Shown one piece after another: positions 36,101-48,100 of a stretch of DNA of 64,000 bases; positions within the stretch are counted from its first letter, which is position 1, and each line of letters starts with the position of its first letter. The stretch is from Mauremys mutica (Eukaryota > Chordata > Testudines > Geoemydidae): NCBI RefSeq assembly GCF_020497125.1, contig NC_059089.1:26495282-26559281 (forward strand), in the 5' to 3' direction. Under the pieces are notes generated by a model. That model saw only the letters and a program-made list of their open reading frames with translations, made no database searches and was not told the DNA's origin. Position numbers and translations under genes: made by a program.

Positions 36101-39100
36101 GTCCTGCACTTACTGTCACCCCTTGTGATCTTTCTGAATAGACATCTTTCTTCTGAGACTGTTTATAATCTTTGGCCTCTTCTGATTGGTAGAATCTCCC
36201 AGCCTGTCTTATACTGCATTTCTCTTCCTCTCCCGATCTGTATTGTATTGCATTGGTACCCTACTGGGGAAGGCACAAGTATGTTTTGAACTTACAAGAA
36301 TTTCATTAGGCTATGAATCTTACTCCTCCATTAGTGCTGGTTTGCTCTTTTCTGCATTCTTGGTATAGTTTATTCTAGTCCCATGATCTTGAATATTCTT
36401 AAGGTTTTTTTTCCCCACTTCTCTCAAATCAGCTTTCTCTTTAACTGTCTCTCTCTGCTTTTTTCGTGTTCTTTTGCTCCGCGTGTTGAGCTTTTGCTCC
36501 TTTTCCCCTTCCTGAGCTACCTCTCTCTGACCTTTGTTTCCATAGTTGTTTTATGAAGGAAGATGGGCTTGCCCTGTCCCCCGGGAATTTAGGAGTTTTG
36601 AATGCCCTACGTGAACTGGGGTTCTCTACGCTGTAGCCTTGCAGATCTATTTCCTCATCCATTCTAATTCTAAACAACATCAGTGTGGACCTGGATTCTG
36701 CCCTAAGACATGCAAGCCTTGCAAAACTTGCTTAAAAATTTACTAGCCCATTCAAAAAACCTACCCTTTACCATGAGGGCAGATAATGAAAAAAGAACAA
36801 ATGTTTTGTCAAAAAACAGTATTTACTCATAGCAAGTGGCTATGTATAATATTGCAAGGTTGGTTTACCCAGTCTGTGATGGAGAGGCACGTTTAATTAT
36901 TGTAGGGTAACTAGCCACATAGCTTGTCTGCTACATTTAAGACATTTCAAAAAGTATATTGACTTTCCTTCACAACAGGGATTTAGGATTGAGAAAATTT
37001 TCAAGTGCTTTCTTTTCTCTGATGTAGCTCTTAGGAATACTTGTATTGTTGGAACCAGCTTTAGTTAAGCTGTTATCACCTGCTTTTGTATTTTCTTTGA
37101 CATGTTAATCTTTAGACATACATCCCCTGTGAGAACAGATGTGGTATATCATGTTTGTTAGCACTCTTAACCTTCTCTCCATATTTTACCTGTTTTTGCC
37201 ATCATTATTCTGTAATTATCATAAATGAACATTTCGGAAAGTTCACCTCCTCCTTGTTGTCACAGCTAAAATACCTGATTAACAGATTTGTTTTCTCTGT
37301 CAGCTCAGCTATGAGGCACCAGGCCAAAGGCTGTCAAACAAGTTAGCCATTTAGCCCATAGTTAGTGGCTACATTTACAGTGTCAGTGAAAATCTCCATT
37401 TCAGACAAGGAATTTGCTTCATCAAGGGGAGTGGGAGCTGGAAATAGACCTATGGTAGAGAGTTTTGGGGGGACGGCCTAAAGTTTTCAGTCATTGCTTT
37501 TATCCCCAAACAGTTAATGCTGTTAACATCTATAAACCTGAATTCGCTGATGGTGGTGACTCAAAGTATATGTGGATGGTAACGCTAGCGGCTAGCATAC
37601 CTCTAATGCTGAAGATGGTTTCATGCAATGACCTGTGCTAAGGGAGATATTACTTCCTAAATATGCTAACCTCCAGAGAGCAGGAAGGAAGTCAGGCCCT
37701 TGAGGGGAGCTCATGATTGTTTCATCTTGCGTATACTTTTAACATTGCCATTGTTGCTGTTTACTGCATGTTGCTCCTTCTCCCAAGAGACCCCAGAAAA
37801 CATCAAAGTTTATCAGAGGCTTTTCAGTACTTGCATTTAAAGATTTGAAGAAATAAAAGAACCATTCTGAAAGCCAGTGTTTGGGGTAGTGACCATGCTG
37901 CTGTGCAAAACTTTGAGTAGAGTTTGCTTAGTTGAAAAAAGTAGTGCTTACACAATTTTAAAATATTATTGTATCTGATGAAGAAATTTCACATTTTGGC
38001 TTAAATGAGCTTTTCATAAATGTAATAAACACAAATGTACCATTCAGGATTGATAATTTCAGCTTTTAATATTTTTTACTTCCCGTTGGGTGTCTCTCTC
38101 TAAAAATTAATTTTGGTGATTCTAAGGGCAGGTCTGCACTAGAAGCGCTACATTGGCACAGCTGCGCCGCTGTAGCGAGTCTGGTGAAGACACTCTGTGC
38201 CGACAGGAGAGCGCTCTGGTGTGGCCAGCACTGGTGTGGCCAGCGCTTAGGTCATTGTGATTTGCCTTTTTCACATCTCTGAGTGATGGTAAGTTACATC
38301 AACTTATACGGTCGTGCAGATCTGCCCTTAGTTTGATAACTTGGACACGACTGTGATGCTATAACTAGTAAATACTTTATGGACTTGCCTGTTTCCCAAA
38401 ATAATAGTAAAAGGAAAGGGGCATTGATTCCCGCCCCGCCTCCTCGTGATACAAATAGTGTGTTTTCATTTGTGACAAACCTGTAGATAGAATTTTGATG
38501 TATGCAAAAATTAAATGCAAACAAGGATGAAAAATGGAAGTCTATTTACATGATAGTGTAGTTGGCATTAGGATCGTCATGATTAACAGCCTGCACCATC
38601 ATAGACTAGGTGAAGAACTCTGGTTGTCTCTTTCTTGGGATAGCAAACACCACTTGAGCAAAAAGCTAGAACCAGCTCTGCTTAGTGATCCTATTGAGGC
38701 CAGAATATTATACTGAACCAGGTCCCTGTACTGAAACAAAAGGAACTGAATTTTGTAGTGCTTAAATAGAATCCAAATATTAATGGATAAAGTTGTTTGA
38801 TCCCCCTTCCTCTCTCCCCCCCAATCCCTCCTGTTTAGACGTATGTTAGTCTTATGCTTCAGGGAGGCGGTAGGAACAGCAATAACAACACTCTGAAGGT
38901 GTGAGAGTGATAAAAACAGGGACTGTCTTTGTCATGTCCCTGTCGCCTGCATTATTTATGAGCTGTTATAAAGCTGATGTAACAGAGTGTTGCTGTATAA
39001 CCCACTGGAGAATTTTGGCTTTCTGGTAAATGTCAGGCAAATCTTATTGGACATGACATTTAGAAAATTACCACTTGTGGTCTAACATATCTTCACTTAA

Positions 39101-42100
39101 ATACTTTAATGAGAATTAAGCTAATATTATGGTGTAAATAACACTTTATCCATCATCCTCTGCAGTTCTTCTGCACTCCGCTCTTAGGTTTTGGTTTCAA
39201 ACTGCTGCAAGCTGTCAGGTTTGCCTTTTGGCAAATTGCACAGTTACACCTTTTCACAGCTGATTTGCAAGATAAATTTTTGCCATTATTTGATTCAGAT
39301 AACTTTCATATAAAATGCTGAATGTCACAACAGGCATCAGCTGTCTGTATCAAGAGGGACAAATACAAGATGGGCATCTTGCAACCAATCTAGCACCTTT
39401 ATTCCTCCTCTTAAGATTTTTAGTGAAAATTCTTAGTTGTATGGTGTAAAACAAATATAATGGTAGAGCATCATAAGGGTGCACAACACCTTATCAAAAA
39501 AATCACAGGTGCCTGTCCAGAGGAGATCACTGTATTCTAAATTATACCTTACATGGCAAAGGATGACAATAACAAACATTAAACAACTGGGATTTATATG
39601 CATCTTATTGGTTCTGTAAATGTATAAATAAAGAATTGGTTTAGTGTCTGGAGTGAAGGTCACGAAAGAGAGTCAAGTACTGGCCAGCAGTGGGAAGGTA
39701 ATCCAAAGCAGTGAGTTTTGAGAAAAGATGTAGAGGGTGAGGTGCGTGGTTAGCGAGGCTATTTCAGCAGTGTCTGCCCTGGATTATACTGGTGATAACT
39801 CAGTGCCTTGCTTTATTTACATCTTGGGGAATAGCACGTGAAACTACTCCAGAGAAGTACAGACAGTTTATGGCTGTGGTATGTGGTGGTGATGATTATG
39901 ATTATTAATTTGTGTGTGTTCTAGCAATGCTCAGAGGCCCAAAGGATTGGGACTCCATTGTACTATGTGCTGTACAAAGCCGTAATAGGACAGTCTTTAT
40001 CCCAAAGATCTTACAATCTCCATTTTTGCTTCCCTGTAATCTGTTTTTATTTTTGCTTTGAGGCAGTTTGGCTTTCCCAAAGGTTATGTCTACGTGTGAA
40101 CTCTTAGGGTTATATTATTACATCAGAATTGGGGATACCCAGTTGATCCCATGGTAGTTTTGGGCAGCCGGAGGAAGAAAATGGAGAAATTTATTTTCTT
40201 TGTTAATAGACTGTACATCAATGATGAACATCTACAAGATGTTGGTTTTTAAAAAAATCCTTTGTTACTTAAGGCAGAATACTCGAGACATTTGTTGTTT
40301 TGAGGCATTAAATATGTTTTGCAAGGTAATTAAGGAGATTAATGCTAATTATAATTGGTGTCCATTCAAAAATGTCAAACCTATTTAAGCATATTTTTCG
40401 TAGTGGTTGTTAATTAGTGAATTGTATTGAAGTTTACATACACACAGAAGGAGTTAAATGCTAATCAGAAGATGAGCCATGCCGCTATTGATCTGGTGGA
40501 CATGAGCAGTCGACAACTGACTAACATGAGTCCAAGAGTCAGACAGATATGTTGCTTCTTCACTGATCTTTTATTTATTTCCTTCCACAGTATTTTAAAA
40601 AGCAGAAACGGTTAATCCCGGAAAGGACGGTGTGGAAATATTTTGTGCAGTTATGCAGTGCAGTCGAACACATGCACTCCCGCAGGGTGATGCACAGAGG
40701 TAACATTAATTCAGTCTCTTTTCACTGAATAATAATATAATGTTCCAATTAGTAAGCGCCCACATTCAAAAACAATTATGCTGATGTTCAGCCAATGCAT
40801 GTTTAGAGATAGACTGGTGCTTGCAAGATGGATTTCTCCTCGTGTCTTTTGCCTCATTGTTAGAGGATTCAGTCCGAAGTGAGTATAGTATTATGAAGAT
40901 GAGCTGCTTTCTATTCCAGACACTGATATTAACTAGAAGTGTCAAACCTGCCATTACAAACGTGTCAGAAGTAAAATGCTGAGACTAGTGGATGCAGTGA
41001 CCGCTAAGAAATAGTCTTAATTATATTTAGTACGATCTTAGAGAGAGTTCAGGGGAGTTTTTCTGTCTCATAAGCGGATTTGGGAATATTAATATAAATA
41101 CGTTCCAAACTTTTTTATACTCCATTCTCAATGTTCATTAATTATTTTTCTAGCTCTTATCTTAGAACTTTTCATCACTTTGGGCTCTATCCAAAAATTA
41201 CTTTTCCCCTTATAGTACAAATGAAATGTTTTGTGAAGGACTTGACCCAGGAAGTGCAAATGCACCACAAAGGAGCAAATACCAATCTCTGCTGCTCATT
41301 AATTCCATTCCCTTTACAAGTGGCGAATGCGTCACTCAATTCGCCAGCAAAGAGAGAACTGGAATTCCGCTCCTACGTAGTCACCTCTTGCAGCCTTCCA
41401 GGTATGCTGATTTAGACTACAATAAATGATAGTAGTCTGTCATGTACACAAGTCTACTATAATTCAGGGGGAAAGAGGATTCACTAGTGCACACCATGAC
41501 TTGGGGTTTAGCTTGGGGAAACTGAGCTTCACTTACTTTGACTCTCTTATAAGCGGAAAAAATATTCTGTATAAAGCCCTCTGTGATGGCCTGTCGGACA
41601 GGATGTGTTGGGCAGAGTGAGAGCTCTGCTTTCTGAATGAGATGCGTACTGTGCTGGGTGGGCTAGCTACGTTATATTCCAAGTTTTTAGTTGTTTTTCT
41701 GAAGAGGGCCCTCTCCCTCTTCCCCCATTGACATTTTGCAGTTCATTTTCATTACAAAGATGAGGGAAGGGTTAGAGTGAAGTGTGAAGGCAATTCAGAG
41801 CTTTCCTGCTTTGCTTTTAGGTTGTTAGACTTAGTGTAAAGCTAAATTGTGCAATTTTTTTTTTTTGGTAAGGGTGGAAGGGGAGATGAGGGAAAGCTGT
41901 CCGAGACATCCTTAAAAACATAACCCTCCCCCCTCAAGTTCCCACCCTCTCCCTGATTAGAACCTGCTGTTCCAGTTTAGAATGATCTTTGCCTCAAATG
42001 TTGGACTTGAACAGTCACCCGTCAGACATTTCAGATTAAAAATGCATTGTGGTAGCGCACCGTTGGCTTATGATTTCTTTGAGTTTCCCCAAAATAGTTG

Positions 42101-45100
42101 CCTCATGCAACACTCTCTCTGCAGAGTTTTGTATTTTCTTGTCCTAGCTCTGGAAGCCATCTTTGATTCAACGTAGGTATGTGGCACTGCCGGGGGCTTG
42201 CATTATTTTTCCTTTATAAGACGTTAGGATGTTGAAGACAATGTAATCCATGTGGTGGAAACATTCTGCATTCAGATTATAACATTTGTTTCATTGTACG
42301 AGAGTCTCAGCAGGAGTCAATGTGCTAATGCCTGAGCTGAACCCTTTTGGAGTCAATAGAAAGAACCCAATGGACTTTTGTTGGCTCTGGATCAGTCTCA
42401 TATCCAGATCCGTATATGGTGATGTAATGAACATGCAGTATTTTAGAATGGAAAGATCACTCCATGACTTGAAATTTTTAAATCAAGCTTAGTTGTTTTT
42501 CTAAAAGATATGCTCTTGTTTACCACAGCTATTGGACTTGAAGCAGGAATTATACGTATGGAAATCCTATGGCCTGTGTCATGCAGGAGGTCCGACTAAA
42601 TTATCACAATGGTTCCTTCTGGCCTTAAAAACCTATTAACCAACATTTAAACAATCAGTCATTTTTAAAAATGAGAAAATTATTAAGTTAGGCTACTGAA
42701 GTGGACCCTTGCTTGGCATGTTACTTGCATGCTTGTAACTGCATGTTCTATTCACAAGCTAGTTCCAACCCATTGCAGTGCATTTCAGTGTGAAAGAGAC
42801 ACAAAAAAATCATGTTAATGTATCTTACAAACACATTTGTTACTTACCAGGGGACTGATATTCAGTGAGCAAGTTGGCAATCAAAGGGAGTGAGTGGAAG
42901 AATGAACCATGTACAAGCCCATCCTAATTAGGTGACTTCCCGCTCGTATCCTCAAAATGTACTGAGTGTAACATGGCTCCTCCTTCATTAGGAGGGCCAT
43001 CCCTCTATTAAGCAACCAATTTTGTTGGGCCCTTGAGTGGCCAGTTATGACAGAAGTCAGAACTGAAAATAGAATCCAATTAACCTAGCCCCCCCCTCTA
43101 ACTTAACCACAAGACCAGCTCTTCCAGCAGAACAAACGTATTGCTAACATACAGTTTGCAAATGTGTATCTTAAGCCTGATACAAAAAATATAAAACTTC
43201 TGTATAAATCACTGTCCCATTCACAAAATGTGGATCAGTTTTAGACATGTAGATCAACCTTTGATATAAGGGGAAAGTTAACCATAATAAATAGTTCTCT
43301 GTGTAAATTTGACATTTCCAAAGGGAAGCTGGACTTAAATATTTCTTTGATTTCAGTGAGTGAGAGAGGTTACCTCTTTTGTTATGCTCTTTTCCTACAA
43401 CTTTTCCCTTGCTAATATTTCTGCTGCACTGAGAAGTATACTTGGGGTTTTTTATGTAACTTGAAGTCTTAGAAGATTCAGCTTATCAAAGCTGTGCAGA
43501 AATGTGGTTCTGATTGAGTCTCTCTTTTGTGCAGAAGAGGCTCCAGGCTATGTTTCTATTGCAGTATTATAACAGATAACCTTTTGTGGCTTTGACCTTC
43601 TCCTTGTCCCTTCTTGCAGACATAAAACCAGCCAACGTGTTTATAACAGCCACAGGAGTGGTGAAGCTGGGAGATCTTGGATTAGGTCGCTTTTTTAGTT
43701 CTAAAACCACTGCAGCACATTCCTTAGGTAAGATGGTATTTCTAGCCATTAAACACCTTTACACAGTGCATAACTGTGAAGTTCAAACAAAATGATATCT
43801 GTCCTCTTAATGTGACACAGGTTGGTTTAGTGGGTACCTCTGACATGTTTTCTATGATACAAGTTTTAAGTGCTGTTTATATATATTGAGTTTCTTTATG
43901 CAAATTTTAAATAGTTTTTTTTAATTGTTTTAATTAAAACTCTCCATGACATTTTTTTTCTACAACGTTGTTCACCGTGGTAAGTATAATGGTTTCTGAT
44001 ATGTGACTAGGTTGTCATAGGCATCTTTCTTTATCTAAATAGCACATCTGAGAGTGTGATGCACTGTATTTAGAGGATTAATAAACAATGAGATCCAAGA
44101 TACCTTCTCCCTTTCCTTAATTTGTTTTTTGTGCGGATATCAACTGTTACACCACCAACTTCTTTTGGTAATGTTTGATCAGCCCTGGCTCCCTCCAAGA
44201 TGCCATTGCAATTGCTGTCTGGGAATGGGAAGTGTGTAAAAGAAACCCTTCCACAGAAACCCTTGCAGTTCACCAGTTCCAAACAAGGACCTTTTCTCAA
44301 ACAACCACCATAACAGCTCAGAGCAACATAAAGCTCTTAGACCTGAGCTGAATTTCAAGTGAAGTTGTGTTTTCTAAACACTTCCCATGAACCTGCTCAA
44401 CAGCAGCTTGGTTTAAAGTTTTCTGCTGTGCAGTTACACATCTTTCAAAATCACCTGCTGTCTTTGTGTGGTGGTTTGTTTCATAATACTCCTAGTGGCA
44501 TCTGCAGAAGTACTTTTGACCTTTCTGTCTTCAGGAATGATATCACTGTAAGCCTTCATCCCCAGCAATGGGGAGGTGGGGTGTGTGGTATCTAATTTGA
44601 TACATCTACTGGACAGATTTTAACAGCACTGTGACCGTCTAGTGGTCAGGCAATGGTAGATGAGAGCAAGTGTAAGATTTCAGTGTGTGGCAATGGCAGT
44701 TCTTTTGTATCTCTTAGGAAACAAATATACATTCTGTCTCCAGGGCTGTCAGTCTACAGGGCTGGCACCTTTCATCAGCCTAAAATGAACAAAGTTTGCT
44801 TTTTAGGGAGGTTTTCTGTAGGCTCCTGATCTCCACACGGGTTGACACTGCAGTTGGGATATATAGATCCATACTTAGACAGCATAGTGCTCTAAGATTT
44901 GTAGTTTTAGGATATAGTTGCAGTAGTGTCTGTATAACTACAGTTTGTTTGTTTCCAGCAGTGCTTACAGTGTGCTAGATAGTTACTGTATGTACGACAA
45001 CCTGCTTCCTGCCCCAAAGAGCTTACAGTGCTGAATATTCAAGCTTCTATAAAGGACACAAAATCAATATTCTGCTATTTGCCCAACAAACTCTTTTGGT

Positions 45101-48100
45101 TGGGTTTTTTCAGAGACATGAATCTGCAGTCTCTCTGGCTCAACCACCATTACTCTTCTTCCAGTTAGATAAGTTATGGAGCAGCATTGGCTTCAGTGAG
45201 AGAGGGTTAATTGTTCTTTCTTTCCCATTTTGGTGATTCAATGCATTTGTAGTCAAAAGGGGAGGGAAGAAAGGATCTTGCTCTGTTACCTTGGCTAAGA
45301 AAATAGACCAGTTATCTGGCTTGCTTGACAAATAAGAATCCTGATCATGCTCTGGACATGATACTATATTGAAGGTTTGACTAAGTTGATCATTGACAGA
45401 ACTACCGTGTTAATGTTCTCTGGGCAGTAGTTTGAATTGTAGCTAAGTGGCTAATATTAGCCCTTAATTGGATCTTTTAAAATGGAATTGAACCCTGAAA
45501 AGGAGTGGGCAGGTGCGTATATGTGTGTGGTTAGATGAGGAGTGTTCAGAGTTCCACAGATGCAGCAGAAGAAACTACAATTTTTATTCCTTTTCATACA
45601 AGAATAGCAATAGTGGGTTTCAGCCTCTTGCCATCAGGCTCATTATTTGAAAAACAGGTAAAGGGTTAAAGTGCTTTGAGCTCAGCAGCATGGTCAGTGG
45701 AAGGCATAAGATGCAAAGTGCACTATGGTCATTTAGGCTTCTCTTTGTCTTATTATAAGTTTTCAGGAGAGAACATTGGCCATTGATACCTGGTGGTATC
45801 TTCTACTTACGAGTTAGGTTGTTTTACTTGATAGTACACCTTTACCCCGATATAACGCGACCTGATATAACACGAATTCGGATATAGTGCGGTAAAGTAG
45901 CGCTTGGTGGGGTGGGGCTGCGCACTCTGGCGGATCAAAGCAAGTTCAATATAACACAGTTTCACCTATAATGTGGTAAGACTTTTTGGCTCCCAGGGGC
46001 AGCGTTATATCGAGGTAGAGGTGTACTTAAAACCTCTCACCTCTGTAGCAAACCAGGTTTTGAGTATCCATTCCCTTTGGAAGTATTTCAGAAACATTTC
46101 TAATTACTTCCTTTAACAAGGCATTAAGCGTTTGCTACTGTAGCATGAAAACTAAGCCTAAAAGGATCCAAGCTGATCCAGATTTAGGATGAGATGAAAT
46201 CCACAACACACACTATTTTATTTAACAGAAAGTGTGTGATGACCTAGTTTGTGTGTACTGATGTTTGTATGTAGATGACTGTAATATGTATATGTAGCTA
46301 ATTAAACTACACACACACAATTTATTTTAGCACTATCAGTGTTTGGTGTGCTGTACAGATTGTAACGGAAGACTCTGCCCCAAGCAGTTTACTGTGAATT
46401 AGAGTGGCATACACTTACAGCATACAATACGCTTGGTGAGTGGAAAGTAAAGTCCCAGTGTAGTGCAGATGTCATTTGTGTACTAGTGTTACGCACATAG
46501 CCGTTCATGTTAATGCATTGAAATAGTAAGTGGGAGAGTTGTATTTAGTACCATTGTAGGATTTCACTGCATTTTTCTTACTTCTCTGATTTCTTCAGTA
46601 GATGTTTTTGTGACACTGGGTTAGAAAGTGCTGAGATAGATAGTAATGAGGGCCACAGTACCTATGTAGGTAGATAGATACAACTTCTATACAGGATATT
46701 TTTTTTACCCTCACAGTGAGAGGGAATTGGAAATTTAGAGCATAATTAATTGTTGTACATTATTAATGAAATACCTGCTGCACTAAAATATAAATTGTTG
46801 CATGGATACCATGTGACAGTTAATATACAAGTATCCGATAAGTGCTTTATCTCATCCAGTACTTATTTCAAACACCGATACTTCATATCAATTGTGGAAA
46901 ATTAATTTACTGTGTTATTACAAAGATATTAGAATGATGAAAACAAATAGAAATGGATATAAAATTAGCAAAGCAAACTATAATTACCTGTTATAAAAGG
47001 CAGCCCTATTAAAAATCAGACAGTAAGAGATGCAGTAGGAATTTTCAAAAACCTATGACAAATGTACACTTGTTCTCATTACCCAACAAACATCCTTAAA
47101 TATCACTGTAATCACACACTTCTGTTTATTCCCCTATTTCCCCAGTGAGAGTGGTGTGATTCCAACTTTTTCAAACAGTTCCTCTGTTTGAATAATACAC
47201 CTTTCTAGAGTATGCAAGATGATAAACAGCATGAATGTTTTTTCTTAATATAAAGGGACTGTATATAAAATTTGATTTTTCATGTAAACTTTTTTACTGT
47301 GCAGTATTTATAAAGCTCTAGATGGCTATATGGTTTGCATCATACTGATATAAGATTTTAGTTTTTGAGAGCATAAAGTGTTTACTCTTCCAGAGCATTT
47401 TTACCTCTGTCACCTCTTTTTAAGTAAAAGGTGTGATCATCTAAGAGAGGTTGCTTCTTTTCTTTTCCTAGTCAATTATATCTCTATACTGTATGAACAT
47501 GTTCAAAAATACTTGAGTCTTATCTCACTAAAGAGCAAGTGGCACTATTTAAGTTCTTTACCTTTAGTTCCCAAGGTCAGTTTGGACTACACAAGGTGTT
47601 GATATAATTTCACTTTGTATTTGTGCCATTTCTCACATTCCGCAGAAGACTCTAGCTTAAATTGCTCCTACCTGCATTGAATCGACATTTATTTCGTAAT
47701 CGTGTCACATACACCAGTGAGGTTTTTAAGCACACAGAAAAACAGAGAAGATGTATGAACCTTTGTTGTTATAAAAAGATGTAATAGCAAGCAAGGTACT
47801 TCTAAAATGTACATACTCAAAATATTAGGAGAGTTTTATTTTACTGTCAGATTTCAGTCTAGAATGTATTTATAAATAAGAGAAAAAAAATCCCCATCAG
47901 AGTAAGTTAAAATCACATCATCAGGAATAGGCAAAAATATGATCATGTCCAATAATTTGATTTTATCTAGTTTGACTGCTGTGCTTATTATATTAATAAG
48001 AATAAATTGGGGCTTGGAAACTGACCGAACATGTAAACCAGGCTTGTGACCTTTATCAGAGCTCCTCTTTCTTAATTCAGAAAGCGCATGTAGTAAGAGT

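Larger units (their letters stand above)
34986..40590 (+). other. NEK6: NEK6 intron 4 (5.6 kb)
   Basis: A GT..AG intron. It contains a T17-like A run at 35554-35571, the inverted-repeat MITE at 38.1-38.3 kb and a SINE-like fragment at 39.9-40.0 kb. The unique stretch 38935-39330 carries many compact transcription-factor-like motifs and looks like a conserved noncoding element candidate. Confidence 0.8.
40700..43619 (+). other. NEK6: NEK6 intron 5 (2.9 kb)
   Basis: A GT..AG intron splitting the catalytic Asp codon. It contains a palindromic repeat at 42.3-42.4 kb and a CR1 3' end at 42.5-42.6 kb. The stretch 41200-41410 is unique, compact and followed by a donor-like CCAGGTATGC, but no exon is supported there. 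Confidence 0.8.

Noticed and set aside
41131..41415. Open frame followed by a donor-like CCAGGTATGC within intron 5
   Set aside because: Including it would break the exon 5-6 junction in the middle of the HRD motif, and no acceptor or homology supports an extra exon.
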